DNA of 64,000 bases from Massilia agilis (GCF_024756255.1 NZ_JANUHB010000001.1:868001-932000); one strand, 5' to 3'. Positions 34,214-47,294 are shown, counted from the stretch's first letter. Numbers and translations are program-made. Notes: generated by a model from the sequence alone, not told the origin.

Positions 34214-34360
34214 AAAGACCGAAGTCCGCTCGGCCGCATTTTATGAAGGAGTCGCCGACAAGCATTGATTGCGTTGTCGCTCAGCTACTGCCGCTTGGCC
34301 GTGACGCCTCGATCGCTGCGGGAGAACGCGGCGCGCATTGACTTACAGAGGTGACGCTCG

Positions 34361-34393
34361 AAAAAAATCGGGGCAAGCACCCCGATCTTTTTT
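34361..34393 (-). terminator. Rho-independent terminator of the purA/phosphoribosyltransferase unit
   Basis: ATCGGGG (34367-34373) and CCCCGAT (34380-34386) form a 7-bp stem with a 6-base loop. T and A runs on both sides make it usable in both directions, and it lies directly after the phosphoribosyltransferase stop. Confidence 0.85.
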
Positions 34394-34394
34394 A

Positions 34395-34934
34395 TCACTT
34401 TTCGAACTTTTTCAGCCACGCCGACAGCTGGTGCGGGCGCAGGCCGTCGTAGTCCTCGAACGGCTGGTGGATCCACGGGTTGTGCGGCAGCTCTTCCAGG
34501 AAATAGTCCGGCTTGATGGCCGAGCAGCCCTTGACCCAGATGACGGCCGACTTCACGTCGGTCACGTCGGTGTAGTTGTCCTTCAGGTGCTCGCGCACTT
34601 TCTTGAGGGTCACGCCGGAATCGGCCAGGTCATCGACCAGCAGGATCTTGCCGCGCAGCGGGCCCTTGGTCATCGTCATGTACTTGGCGATGTCCAGGTC
34701 GCCCTGCTTGGTGCCCGCCTCTTCGCGGTACGAGCTGGTCGACAGGATCGCCAGCGGCACGTCGAAGATGCGCGAGAACACGTCGCCCGGGCGCACGCCG
34801 CCGCGTGCCAGGCACAGCACCATGTCGAACTGCCAGTTCGATTCATACACCTTGAGCGCCAGGCGCTCGATCAGGCGGTGGTACTCGTCCCAGGATACCC
34901 AAAGGTCGTTGTCGGTCGATACCGGAGTGGTCAT
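34395..34934 (-). CDS. Purine phosphoribosyltransferase (XGPRT/HPRT-like)
   Basis: 179-residue type I phosphoribosyltransferase that joins a purine base to PRPP. The PRPP-binding loop is LVDDLADSG (about 99-107), and the flexible-loop region SSYREEAGT follows strand 3. It is the last gene of the hisZ-purA unit in the order usual for Burkholderiales, which supports a salvage role for guanine, xanthine or hypoxanthine next to AMP synthesis. It ends at a strong terminator. Exact base preference is not visible. Confidence 0.88.
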   Translation of the reverse strand: MTTPVSTDNDLWVSWDEYHRLIERLALKVYESNWQFDMVLCLARGGVRPGDVFSRIFDVPLAILSTSSYREEAGTKQGDLDIAKYMTMTKGPLRGKILLVDDLADSGVTLKKVREHLKDNYTDVTDVKSAVIWVKGCSAIKPDYFLEELPHNPWIHQPFEDYDGLRPHQLSAWLKKFEK

Positions 34935-34958
34935 ATCAGGATTCCCTCTACGTTGTCG

Positions 34959-37438
<2,480 letters not shown>

Positions 37439-37631
37439 GGGCGACTACTACGGGAGTTATTGGACTTCGGACAACTTGAGACGCGCGAGAGGCGCGCGAT
37501 GGCTGCGCCGAATCGACAATTCTAACCGAAAATGCTGCAGTGCAGGCAGGGAAACATTGTTCCCGCAGCGGGTAAGTTGTCAATCTCCCACGTCCCGGCC
37601 CGGTCGCCGCGGGCCCGGACATGGGTCCAGC

Positions 37632-38438
37632 CTAGATGCCTAGCGGCCACTGGTACTTCGGCACCACCGACAGCGTGCTGCCGCTGACGATCAGGATTTC
37701 GCGGTGCGCGACCATCGCGATGTCGTGCGGATCGCCATCGTACCGGGTGATCTTGCCGTTCTCGATGATGTAGAAGCGCACCGGACCGGCCAGCCCGGCG
37801 GTGTTGTCGCGCCCGAGCGGCTGGCCCCACAGCGAGAACCAGTTGCCCAGGTTGTAGTTGCGCGGCGCATCGGCTTCCATGTGGATGATGCCGGTCACGT
37901 CGTGCACGTGCATCTCATAAGCGTGGTAGCAGCCCGCGTGCACCCGCCCTATCCCGTCCGGAAAGCCCAGCCGTTTGCCGTCCTTGTAGATGGAGATGAG
38001 CATGTGCTTGTGCCAGTTTCCGTTGAGCAGGCATTGCACGGTATCCACGGTCTTGCCTGTACCCCACCAGACCGGCCAGGCCGCGGTGTTGTACAGGGTG
38101 CCCTGGACCAGGCCGGTATAGGTGTCGGCCAGCGCGATCGGTTCGCCCAGCGGGTCGGAGGTTGCGCTGGAAACAGCGGCCAGGGTGGCCGGGGCCGGGG
38201 GCGTGGCCGGCTCGGACGAATTGATCGCGCCCAGCAGGTACGGTGGCGGCGCCTGCCCGGTCGGCTGGCCGGAGACGCACACCTGGTCGGGCGGGCCGGA
38301 GTCGGCAAAGGGTGGAGGCGAAGACTGCTGCTTGGCCTGGTCGCTGCCGCCGCACCCGGCCAGCAGCAACAAGGGGATGAACGCAGGAAAGGAAGCCACC
38401 ACGCCGGGCAGCTTGCGCGCCGAGGGAATCGAGAACAT
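37632..38438 (-). CDS. Lipoprotein with His-rich HMLISIYKDG/HVHDVTGIIHME domain
   Basis: 268-residue lipoprotein from ATG 38438, which follows GGAGGAG by nine bases; an in-frame GTG/TTG six codons upstream is less likely. The lipobox is LLLLAGC. A proline/alanine-rich linker leads to a domain with HKHMLISIYKDG, a CYHAYEMHVHDVTGIIHMEA block and an FSLWGQPLGRDN block. This combination of HxHxxDxxGxIHxE and a following WG-QPL motif recurs in uncharacterised secreted proteins of several phyla. The histidines suggest metal binding, which is inference. The gene lies between hflC and hisZ, breaking their usual linkage. Confidence 0.75.
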   Translation of the reverse strand: MFSIPSARKLPGVVASFPAFIPLLLLAGCGGSDQAKQQSSPPPFADSGPPDQVCVSGQPTGQAPPPYLLGAINSSEPATPPAPATLAAVSSATSDPLGEPIALADTYTGLVQGTLYNTAAWPVWWGTGKTVDTVQCLLNGNWHKHMLISIYKDGKRLGFPDGIGRVHAGCYHAYEMHVHDVTGIIHMEADAPRNYNLGNWFSLWGQPLGRDNTAGLAGPVRFYIIENGKITRYDGDPHDIAMVAHREILIVSGSTLSVVPKYQWPLGI

Positions 38439-38644
38439 AGATTTGCTCCTCCACAATGGGTTGTTGTTCCGTGAAGACTTGCTTCACAACCCATCATCGA
38501 GAAATCAAAAATGGAACTTTTGAGCCAATGCCAGAGAACGTAGCGACCTCGACAATAAGTTGAACATGCATCAAGGGCGGCGCCGGATTCTTGCTGAGAA
38601 CAATGTCCAGGTAGAACCAATTCCTCTGCAAAAAGATTTTCGGA

Positions 38645-38673
38645 AAACAAAAAGGCGGCACCTGGCCGCCTTT
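38645..38673 (-). terminator. Rho-independent terminator of the hfq-hflXKC unit
   Basis: AAAGGCGGC (38651-38659) pairs with GCCGCCTTT (38665-38673) around a 5-base loop. On the minus strand it is followed by TTTTTGTTTTCC. It lies about 37 bases after the hflC stop. Confidence 0.88.
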
Positions 38674-38709
38674 GAAGAATCCCGGAAACTGGATGTCCGA
38701 AGAATGTTC

Positions 38710-39585
38710 TTACTTTCCGGAACCTGGGTTCCTGAAGTACTTGAAGAACTCGGAATTGGAATCGATCACCATCACGTCGCCATGGTTCTTGAAGGAGGCG
38801 CGGTAGGCTTCCAGCGAACGGTAGAACTTGTAGAACTCGGGGTTCTTGCCGAACGACTTGGCGTAGATCTCGGAGGCTTTGGCGTCGCCCTCGCCCTTGA
38901 TCTTCTCGGCGTCGCGGTAGGCTTCGGCCAGGATCACGGTGCGCTGGCGGTCGGCGTCGGCCTTGATTTTCTCGGAGTCGGCCGAACCGGTCGAGCGCAG
39001 CTCGTTGGCCACGCGCACGCGCTCGGCCTTCATGCGGTCGAACACGGCGCCGTTGATCTCGTCCACGAAATCGACACGCTTGAGGCGCACGTCGATCACG
39101 TCCAGCCCGAGCGGCTTGGCGCCGGCCTCGACCTTGCCGCGCACCACGTCCATCATCTTGTCGCGTTCGGTCGACACCACCTGGTGCACGGTGCGGCGCG
39201 AGATTTCATCGTTCAACGCCGCCTTGACGATCTGCGCCACGCGGTCGCGCACCTTGCCCTCGTCGCCGCCAAAGCTGACGAAGAAGCCGCGCGGGTCGGC
39301 GATACGCCATTTGACGAAGGCGTCCACCTGCAGGCCCTTCTTCTCGGACGTGGTGTAGCGTTCGCCGTCAGGCGTGTCCAGGGTGAGGATGCGCTTGTCG
39401 AGGTAGACGACATTTTGCAGCGGCGGCGGCAGCTTGAAATGCAGGCCGGGCTCGCTGATGACTTCATGCACTTCGCCAAGCGCGAAGACGATCGCATAGC
39501 GGCGCTGGTCCACGACGAACACGGTCGAGGACAGCAGCATCAGCGCCACGAACAGCGCGACAAATACAGTGACGAGGCGGTTCAT
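38710..39585 (-). CDS. hflC: HflC, FtsH protease modulator (SPFH protein)
   Basis: 291-residue membrane protein with an N-terminal anchor (LVTVFVALFVALMLLSSTVFV) and an SPFH/band 7 domain facing the periplasm. With HflK it forms a cage around FtsH that limits access of membrane substrates. Its ATG overlaps the hflK stop codon by one base (TGATG), so translation is coupled. The C-terminal coiled coil (DSEKIKADADRQRTVILAEA) is typical. It ends before a strong terminator. Confidence 0.97.
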   Translation of the reverse strand: MNRLVTVFVALFVALMLLSSTVFVVDQRRYAIVFALGEVHEVISEPGLHFKLPPPLQNVVYLDKRILTLDTPDGERYTTSEKKGLQVDAFVKWRIADPRGFFVSFGGDEGKVRDRVAQIVKAALNDEISRRTVHQVVSTERDKMMDVVRGKVEAGAKPLGLDVIDVRLKRVDFVDEINGAVFDRMKAERVRVANELRSTGSADSEKIKADADRQRTVILAEAYRDAEKIKGEGDAKASEIYAKSFGKNPEFYKFYRSLEAYRASFKNHGDVMVIDSNSEFFKYFRNPGSGK

Positions 39586-40922
39586 CAGCGGGTCTCCCGG
39601 TCGCGTTGCGATTCGCGGCTACGCGCGTCGCGCTGGCGTACCGATTCGAGGTTCTGCGGTGCTTCCGGCTGCGGCTGGGCCTGCTGCGGCTGGGCTTGCT
39701 GCTGGGCTTGCGGCTGCGCCTGCTGAGGCTGCGCCTGCTGCGCTTGCGGCACCTGCACCGGGCCCGACTTGCTGCCGATGGCGGCATCACGGGCGGCGGT
39801 CTTGTCCATCATCTTGTCCAGCGGCAGGTAGAGCGTGTTGGCGCTCTTGGTGTCCACCAGCACCTTGCTGGCACTGGTGAAGATCTGCTGCATGGTGTCG
39901 ATGTACATGCGGTCGCGGGTGACGGCCGGCGCCTTGGCGTACTGCGAGACCACGGCGTCGAAACGAGCCGCGTTGCCCATCGCGTTCTCGACCACCATCG
40001 AGCGATAGGCCTCGGCTTCCTGGATCACGCCGAAGGCCTGGCCCCGGGCGCGCGGCAGGATGTCGTTGGCATAGCTCTCGCCTTCGTTGCGGGCGCGCGC
40101 GGCGTCCTCGGCCGCCTTGACGGCGTCGTTGAACGCGGCCTGCACCGGCTCGGGCGGCTGGACCGCCTGCATGGTCACGCCGGTGACCTGTGCGCCCAGC
40201 TTGTACTGGTCGAGCAGGCGCTGCATGATCGCGTGGATGTCGCCGGCGATGCGGTCGCGTCCCTGGTAGAGCACGAAGTCCATCTTGTTCTTGCCGACCA
40301 CTTCGCGCGCGGCGCTCTCGGCCACGTGGCGCACGGTGTCGTCCTGGTCGCGCCCGGCGAACAGCCAGGCCACCGGGTCCTTGACCTGGTACTGGACGGC
40401 AAATTGCACATCGACCAGGTTCTCGTCGTCGGTGAGCATCAGCGATTCGGCCGGCTGGCGGTTGCGCACGTTGTTGCGGTAGCCGATCTCTGCGGTGTTG
40501 ACGCGGCCGGTGTTGACGATCTGGTGGGCCTGGATCGGGTAAGGCCAGCGCCAGTTGAAGCCCGGCTTGGCGGTGTGGCTGAGTTTGCCGAAGGTGGTCA
40601 CCACGGCGACCTGCCCTTCCTGCACGATGAAGGCGCCGCTGGCAAACCAGATCAGCGCCACGATGAAGACGATGACGGACGCGGTGATGCCGGCGCCGCG
40701 CATGTCGGGCTTGAACTGCCCGTCACCGCCGCCGGCGCCGCGCTGGCCGAACAAACGGTTCAGGCGGGCGTTGAAGTCGCGCCACAGCTGGTCGAGGTCA
40801 GGCGGGCCTTCGCCGGGACGACGACCTTCCTGGGCCTTGCCTTCTCCTTTGGGATTGTGGCCCCAGCGCGGATCGTTCAACGATGTCTTGATGCCGATTC
40901 TTTTTAGTATTGAAGCAAGCAT
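39585..40922 (-). CDS. hflK: HflK, FtsH protease modulator (SPFH protein)
   Basis: 445-residue partner of HflC. A Gly-rich cytoplasmic N-terminus is followed by a membrane anchor at about residues 78-100 and a band 7 domain. The C-terminal tail from about residue 385 is a low-complexity stretch of Gln, Ala and Pro (QPQQAQPQAQQQAQ) ending in a charged RQRDARSRESQRDRETR segment; such tails vary widely among HflK proteins. It lies between hflX and hflC as in most proteobacteria. Confidence 0.97.
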   Translation of the reverse strand: MLASILKRIGIKTSLNDPRWGHNPKGEGKAQEGRRPGEGPPDLDQLWRDFNARLNRLFGQRGAGGGDGQFKPDMRGAGITASVIVFIVALIWFASGAFIVQEGQVAVVTTFGKLSHTAKPGFNWRWPYPIQAHQIVNTGRVNTAEIGYRNNVRNRQPAESLMLTDDENLVDVQFAVQYQVKDPVAWLFAGRDQDDTVRHVAESAAREVVGKNKMDFVLYQGRDRIAGDIHAIMQRLLDQYKLGAQVTGVTMQAVQPPEPVQAAFNDAVKAAEDAARARNEGESYANDILPRARGQAFGVIQEAEAYRSMVVENAMGNAARFDAVVSQYAKAPAVTRDRMYIDTMQQIFTSASKVLVDTKSANTLYLPLDKMMDKTAARDAAIGSKSGPVQVPQAQQAQPQQAQPQAQQQAQPQQAQPQPEAPQNLESVRQRDARSRESQRDRETR

Positions 40923-40928
40923 ATGCTT

Positions 40929-42122
40929 TTAGTGGGGCCCGACAGGGGTGGAGGATGGAAGGACGTCGCCGGCCTGCGCAAAGCCGCGCGGATCTTCCTG
41001 TTCTTCTGGATACGGCGTCAGGCCGGGCCCGGCGCTTGCTGCCTCGACGATCGCCTCGCGCAGCAGATCGAGGCCCGCGCCACTCTGGGCGCTGATGAAA
41101 ACGCGGCTGATTTTATCATATTCATCACGTTCCACCCCGGGCTCTAGCCCTGCGGCATCAATCTTGTTCCACACCAGGATCTGCGGCACGTGGTCGGCGC
41201 CAATCTCGCGCAGCACGTCGTTGACCTGCTCGATCTGCTCGTTGCGCACGGGCGAGGAGCCGTCCACGACGTGCAGCAGCAGGTCGGCATGGATGGTTTC
41301 CTCCAGCGTGGCGCGGAACGCCGCCACCAGCTGGTGGGGCAGCTCGCGCACGAAGCCGACGGTGTCGGACACCACGACGTTGCCGACCTCGCCGCCCAGG
41401 TACAGGCGGCGGCTGGTGGTGTCGAGCGTGGCGAACAGCTGGTTCGCGACGTACACGCCGGCCTTGGTCAGCGTGTTGAACAGGGTGGACTTGCCGGCGT
41501 TGGTGTAGCCGACCAGCGAGACCGAGAAGGTCTGGTTGCGCCCACGCGAGCGGCGCTGGGTTTCATGTTGCTTGCGCAACTTGGTCAGGCGCGTGCGCAG
41601 CATCTTGACGCGCTCGCCGATCAGGCGGCGGTCGGTCTCGAGCTGGGTTTCGCCAGGGCCGCGCAGGCCGATACCGCCCTTCTGGCGTTCCAGGTGGGTC
41701 CAGCCGCGGATCAGGCGCGTGGCCAGGTGCTGCAACTGGGCCAGCTCGACCTGCAGCTTGCCCTCGTTGGTCTTGGCGCGCTGGGCGAAGATGTCGAGGA
41801 TCAGGCTGGTGCGGTCGACGACCCGCACGTTCAGGCGCCGCTCCAGGTTGCGCTGCTGGGCGGGCGAGAGCGCATGGTTGAAGATGACGATGTCGACCTG
41901 CTCGGCCAGGCAAGCCTGGGCGATCTCGTCGGCCTTGCCGCTGCCCACGAAGTAGGCCGGGTCGGGCGCGGCGCGGCGGGCGGTGATGGTGGTGATCGGG
42001 TCGGCACCGGCGGAACGCGCGAGCAACGACAGCTCATCGAGGCTGGCGGAAAAATCGCCAGCCCCAAAATCGATGCCCACCAGCGCAGCGCGCATGGTGG
42101 AGGTGCCGGGGGCTTCTGCCAT
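40929..42122 (-). CDS. hflX: HflX GTPase (ribosome-associated)
   Basis: 397-residue GTPase that binds the 50S subunit and splits stalled or stress-damaged ribosomes. The N-terminal HflX domain includes the conserved VDRTSLILDIFAQRA segment, and a helical linker has GIGLRGPGETQLETDRR. The G domain follows, with GYTNAGKSTLFN (G1), DTVGFVRELPHQL (G3) and NKID (G4). It starts five bases after hfq, in the common hfq-hflX-hflK-hflC order. Confidence 0.98.
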   Translation of the reverse strand: MAEAPGTSTMRAALVGIDFGAGDFSASLDELSLLARSAGADPITTITARRAAPDPAYFVGSGKADEIAQACLAEQVDIVIFNHALSPAQQRNLERRLNVRVVDRTSLILDIFAQRAKTNEGKLQVELAQLQHLATRLIRGWTHLERQKGGIGLRGPGETQLETDRRLIGERVKMLRTRLTKLRKQHETQRRSRGRNQTFSVSLVGYTNAGKSTLFNTLTKAGVYVANQLFATLDTTSRRLYLGGEVGNVVVSDTVGFVRELPHQLVAAFRATLEETIHADLLLHVVDGSSPVRNEQIEQVNDVLREIGADHVPQILVWNKIDAAGLEPGVERDEYDKISRVFISAQSGAGLDLLREAIVEAASAGPGLTPYPEEQEDPRGFAQAGDVLPSSTPVGPH

Positions 42123-42127
42123 CGGCC

Positions 42128-42364
42128 TTACTCGGCTTCCTGCTCGAGGTTCAGGTTGACGGCGCGGGCCGGGACAACGGTCGAAATGGCGTGTTTGTAC
42201 ACCATTTGGGTGACGGTGTTACGCAGCAGGACCACGTACTGGTCAAAGGACTCGATGTGTCCCTGGAGCTTGATCCCGTTGACCAGGTAGATCGAGACGG
42301 GAACGTGCTCTTTGCGCAAGGCGTTGAGGAATGGGTCTTGTAACAGTTGCCCTTTGTTGCTCAT
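42128..42364 (-). CDS. hfq: RNA chaperone Hfq
   Basis: 78-residue Sm-like hexameric protein that binds sRNAs and mRNAs and helps them pair. It starts [19 protein letters not shown], the canonical Hfq N-terminus. The Sm1 motif is [17 protein letters not shown] and Sm2 is YKHAIST. The C-terminal tail is short (LNLEQEAE), as in many betaproteobacteria. The ATG at 42364 is used; the upstream extension is not Hfq-like. Confidence 0.99.
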   Translation of the reverse strand: MSNKGQLLQDPFLNALRKEHVPVSIYLVNGIKLQGHIESFDQYVVLLRNTVTQMVYKHAISTVVPARAVNLNLEQEAE

Positions 42365-42500
42365 AAAAGCTCCGTGATGTTGTTGTAGTTTAAAAGTTGA
42401 GGCGACTCGCCGGTTTTCAAGAGGCAAAACCGACGTTCTTTGAAGGCGAAAACAAGCCTACTGTACCCTGTTTTGCCGCCGTTTGTCGTCCTGCTATGGG

Positions 42501-43844
<1,344 letters not shown>

Positions 43845-43853
43845 GTAATTATG

Positions 43854-44999
43854 TTATTCCACCGCGATCGCGGTCACGGTGCCATTCTGCGTTTGAAAAA
43901 TCAGGTTCGAGCCGGCCACGATCGGGCTCGCGGTGATGGCGCTGCCATCGGTCGCCACGCGGGCCAGCAGCTTGCCGTCCTCGCGCGCCAAAAAGTGCAC
44001 GTAGCCCTGGTAGTCGCCCACGGCCACGGCGCGGCCGAACGATACCGGCGTGGACAGTGCGCGGAAGGACAGCTTGTCGTTCTTCCAGGCGCTGGTGCCG
44101 CCGTCGCGGTTGAACGCGTACACCGCGCCCTTGTCGTCGGCGGCGAACACGTACAGCTGGTCCACGGCCACGCCCACTTGCGAGGACAGGTCGCGCGTCC
44201 AGCGTGCCGAGCCGGTGGTGAGGTCGAAGCAGCCCACGCGGCCCTGGTAGGACACGGCGCACACGTCGTTGTCGAACACCACCGGGGCGCCGCCGATGTC
44301 GGTCACGCGCTCCAGTTCAGTGGCGCCGCGCGCCACGCCCACTTCCACCTCCCAGCGCGGGGCGCCGGTGGCGATCAGCAGCGAGGACAGCTTGCCGCCC
44401 GGCTGGGCGATGATCACGTCCTTGTCGTGCACCGCCATGCCCGGCGCCAGGCGCAGGGTCAGCGGCGGCGCCGGGCGCTGCACGGTCCATTTCTTCTCGC
44501 CGGTCTTGGCGTCGAAACCGACGATGCGGTTGTCGATCGAGCGCGCCACCACGATGTCGTGCGCGACCGCCGGGGCCGACAGGATTTCGCTCGACAGCTG
44601 CGCCTTCCACAGCGGCTTGCCGTCCATGTCGAATGCCAGCAGCATGCCCTTGGCGCCGCCCACGGCGATCAGGTTGCCGTCGGTGCCCGGGCCGGCGGTC
44701 AGGTCCATGCCGGCCTTGGTGCGCCAGAGCTCCTTGCCGTTGTCGGCCTGCACGCGCACGATGTTGCCATCGCCGCTGGCCAGCACCACGGTGTTGCCGG
44801 CCAGCGCAGGCGACAGCTCGTAGTTGTTCGATTTGCCGACGCTCAGTTTCCAGCTGGTGCGTGCGGCCATGCTCGCCTTCAGCTCGGTCAGTGCGGCCGG
44901 CTGGTTGCCTTTTGGCTTGGACGCGAACGGGTTCAGGCTCGAGCAACCGGCGATCAGGGCCAGGACGCCAACGCCGACAAGCTTACGTGTAGTGCGCAT
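43854..44999 (-). CDS. bamB: Outer membrane assembly lipoprotein BamB
   Basis: 381-residue eight-bladed beta-propeller (PQQ-type repeats) that belongs to the BAM complex inserting outer-membrane proteins. The lipobox is LIAGCSSLNPF. Repeat motifs such as AVYAFNRDGGTSAWKN and GCFDLTTGSARWTRD are clear. It lies between the YfgM-like gene and der, the standard position. A palindromic repeat separates it from the YfgM-like gene. Confidence 0.97.
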   Translation of the reverse strand: MRTTRKLVGVGVLALIAGCSSLNPFASKPKGNQPAALTELKASMAARTSWKLSVGKSNNYELSPALAGNTVVLASGDGNIVRVQADNGKELWRTKAGMDLTAGPGTDGNLIAVGGAKGMLLAFDMDGKPLWKAQLSSEILSAPAVAHDIVVARSIDNRIVGFDAKTGEKKWTVQRPAPPLTLRLAPGMAVHDKDVIIAQPGGKLSSLLIATGAPRWEVEVGVARGATELERVTDIGGAPVVFDNDVCAVSYQGRVGCFDLTTGSARWTRDLSSQVGVAVDQLYVFAADDKGAVYAFNRDGGTSAWKNDKLSFRALSTPVSFGRAVAVGDYQGYVHFLAREDGKLLARVATDGSAITASPIVAGSNLIFQTQNGTVTAIAVE

Positions 45000-45030
45000 A
45001 TTGTTATTTACCTTGTTGTCTCACGAAGTG

Positions 45031-45141
45031 CGTAGGGTGGGCAGGTTTCCTGCCCACGCGGTGATACGAATCGCTTGCCCAGCCGTTACGGCCGCTCACA
45101 CGGTACGTATCACCGCGTGGGCACAATGTGCCCACCCTACG
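45031..45141. repeat. Composite palindromic repeat, GTAGGGTGGGC family (copy 2)
   Basis: Left hairpin CGTAGGGTGGGCAGG...TGCCCACGCG and right hairpin CGCGTGGGCACAATGTGCCC...CCTACG form a 111-bp inverted structure. The inner arms GCGGTGATACG and CGTATCACCGC also pair. It lies within the operon between bamB and the YfgM-like gene, five bases from the YfgM-like stop. It is longer and more symmetric than the copies at 3300 and 55783. Confidence 0.88.
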
Positions 45142-45145
45142 GGTT

Positions 45146-45814
45146 TCAGGCTGCGGGTTTGGCCGGGGCAGCGGACTGGGCCTGCTGCGGCACACCCAGC
45201 GCGTCGAGCTTGATCTGCACCAGCTGGCGGCCCGGGTTCTTCTGGTCCATGGCATCGAGCGCGGCCTGGTAGGCGGCACGCGCTTCGACGATCTTGTTCT
45301 GCGCGACCAGCACGTCGCCCTTGCGGTCCGCCACTTCAGCCTTGTACTGCGGCAGGAAGTCGCCGGCCAGCAGCTTGAGCGCGTCGTCGTAAGCCTTCTC
45401 GTCCAGCAGCACGCCAGCCAGGCGCAGCTTGGCGATCGACTTGTACTCGTCGTTGCCGTGGTCAACCACCCACTGCAGCTGGGCCTTGGCGGTCTTCAGG
45501 TCGTTCGCGTCGAACGCCGCCTTGGCCGCGCCCAGCGCCGCCATCTGCGCGTAGGTGGTGCCGTCGAACTTGGCTTCGACGTCGGTGGCGATGCGCTGCA
45601 CCTTGGCGTTGTCGTTGGCCTGCAGCGAAGCCTGCAGTTCGTCGTACAGCGCCGACGCTTCCGCTGCTTGCCTGCCCTGGTGCGAAGTCCAGAAGTTGTA
45701 GCCGGCGTAGCCCGCGAGCGCGACGATCAGCACCCAGGTGATCAGGTTGCCATAGGAGGCCCAGAATGCCTTGAAAGTGGCAATCTGTTCTTGTTCTTCG
45801 AGGTCGTATGCCAT
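45146..45814 (-). CDS. YfgM-like tetratricopeptide membrane protein (BamB-associated)
   Basis: 222-residue single-pass inner-membrane protein (UPF0070/DUF2133-like style). It starts MAYDLEEQEQIATFKAFW, then one membrane helix (YGNLITWVLIVALAGYAGY), then a periplasmic TPR-like domain. In E. coli YfgM associates with the SecYEG translocon and periplasmic chaperones. The ATG at 45814 is preferred to a TTG five codons upstream. Between hisS and bamB, its usual place. The C-terminus is rich in Ala, Pro and Gln. Confidence 0.93.
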   Translation of the reverse strand: MAYDLEEQEQIATFKAFWASYGNLITWVLIVALAGYAGYNFWTSHQGRQAAEASALYDELQASLQANDNAKVQRIATDVEAKFDGTTYAQMAALGAAKAAFDANDLKTAKAQLQWVVDHGNDEYKSIAKLRLAGVLLDEKAYDDALKLLAGDFLPQYKAEVADRKGDVLVAQNKIVEARAAYQAALDAMDQKNPGRQLVQIKLDALGVPQQAQSAAPAKPAA

Positions 45815-45853
45815 GTCGGTCTGGTTCAAATAATGGTTGGGTTGGAGGAAATC

Positions 45854-47191
45854 TTACGCGTGGTAGTGCACGTGGTCGTGATCGTGGTCGTGGCCGACGA
45901 TCTGGTCAACCACGAAGTCCACCACATTGTCGAACGGCACACTGGTCTGCTGCTGGCCTTCCTCGCCTTCGCGCAGCGCCTTGACGGCCGCGACGTTGCC
46001 CGCCACCTCGTCGTCGCCCAGGATCACGGCGAACGCGGCGCCCGAAGCGTCGGCTTTCTTCATCTGGCTCTTGAAGCTGCCGGCGCCCTGCGGCGTGGCG
46101 CAGTGCAGCACCACGTCCAGCCCGGCGTCGCGCAGGCGCTCGGCCAGGATGAAGGCGCGCATCTGGGCTTCGCTTCCCTGGTGCACCATGTACACGTCGC
46201 ACTGGCTCGGCGCGGCGGGCTCGCCGGCCGACTTCATCAGCTCGATCAAGCGCTCGATGCCCATTGCAAAGCCCACGCCCGGCGTTGCCTTGCCGCCGAA
46301 GGTCTCGATCAGCGGGTCGTAGCGCCCGCCCGCGCACACGGTGCCCTGCGCGCCCAGTTCGTCGGTGACCCACTCGAACACGGTGCGGTTGTAATAGTCC
46401 AGGCCGCGCACCAGGCGCGGGTTGACGGTGTACTGGACATTATTGGCGTCCAGGATCTTTTTCAAGCCCTCGAAGTGCGCAAGCGACTCCTCGCCCAGGT
46501 ATTCGAGCAGCTTGGGCGCCTGGTTGACCAGGTCCTGCATCTTGGGGTTCTTGGTGTCCAGGATGCGCAGCGGGTTGGCGTGCAGGCGGCGCTTGGCTTC
46601 CTCGTCGAGCTGGTCGATGTTCGCTTCGAAGTAGGCGATCAGGTCGGCGCGGTGGCGGTTGCGCTCTTCGGCGTTGCCGATCGAATTCAGCTCCAGGCGG
46701 ATGCCTTCCAGGCCCAGGTCATCCCACAGGCGGCGGCACAGCATGATGAGCTCGGCATCGATGTCCGGGCCACTGAAACCGATGGCCTCGGCGCCGAACT
46801 GGAAGAACTGGCGGTAGCGGCCGCGCTGCGGACGCTCGTGGCGGAACATCGGGCCCTTGTACCACAGGCGCTTGGGACCGTCGTAAGCGAGGTTGTGCTC
46901 GATCACGGCGCGCACCACGCCGGCGGTGCCTTCCGGACGCAGGGTCAGCTGGTCGCCGTTCATCGAGTCCTCGAAGGAGTACATTTCCTTTTCGACGATG
47001 TCGGTGACGGCGCCGATCGCGCGCGCGAACAGGCGCGTTTCCTCGACGATCGGGGTGACGATCTTCTGGTAGCCGTAGCTCTTGAGGATGGTCTCGGCGG
47101 TGTTTTCGAACAGCTCCCACAGCGGCGCGTCGGCCGGGAGGATGTCGTTCATGCCTTTGATGGCTACAATTTTCTCTTTTTTCTCGGACAT
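45854..47191 (-). CDS. hisS: Histidyl-tRNA synthetase with His-rich C-terminal tail
   Basis: 445-residue class II synthetase that charges tRNA-His. Class II motif 2 is the [18 protein letters not shown] segment; the histidine-specific blocks are [15 protein letters not shown] and the motif 3 region [11 protein letters not shown]. The ATG at 47191 begins [19 protein letters not shown], the standard start. The extreme C-terminus ends [13 protein letters not shown], a His/Asp run after the anticodon-binding domain that most HisRS proteins lack. It is in the ispG-hisS-yfgM-bamB-der unit. Confidence 0.97.
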   Translation of the reverse strand: MSEKKEKIVAIKGMNDILPADAPLWELFENTAETILKSYGYQKIVTPIVEETRLFARAIGAVTDIVEKEMYSFEDSMNGDQLTLRPEGTAGVVRAVIEHNLAYDGPKRLWYKGPMFRHERPQRGRYRQFFQFGAEAIGFSGPDIDAELIMLCRRLWDDLGLEGIRLELNSIGNAEERNRHRADLIAYFEANIDQLDEEAKRRLHANPLRILDTKNPKMQDLVNQAPKLLEYLGEESLAHFEGLKKILDANNVQYTVNPRLVRGLDYYNRTVFEWVTDELGAQGTVCAGGRYDPLIETFGGKATPGVGFAMGIERLIELMKSAGEPAAPSQCDVYMVHQGSEAQMRAFILAERLRDAGLDVVLHCATPQGAGSFKSQMKKADASGAAFAVILGDDEVAGNVAAVKALREGEEGQQQTSVPFDNVVDFVVDQIVGHDHDHDHVHYHA

Positions 47192-47205
47192 TTTGTACTT
47201 TCCCT

Positions 47206-47290
47206 CGTCGCCCCGATGAAAATCGGGGCCCATGCTGAGTATCCGGCGTCGGCAAACTCAGCATGGGTCCCGGCTTTCGCCGGGACGACG
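47206..47290. repeat. Inverted CGTCGTCCC...GGGACCCATGCTGAGT hairpin pair (family 2, copy 2)
   Basis: Left arm CGTCGCCCCGATG (47206-47218), CGGGGCCCATGCTGAGT to 47240, then right arm ACTCAGCATGGGTCCCGG from 47256 to CGGGACGACG at 47290. The outer 35 bases form an imperfect inverted repeat, each half with its own hairpin. It lies between ispG and hisS, inside the operon. Confidence 0.8.
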
Positions 47291-47294
47291 ATTT

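Noticed and set aside
38439-38709. DUF2065 small gene usually found after hflC
   Set aside because: The space holds only a terminator and the upstream region of the lipoprotein gene; no frame with two membrane helices was found.
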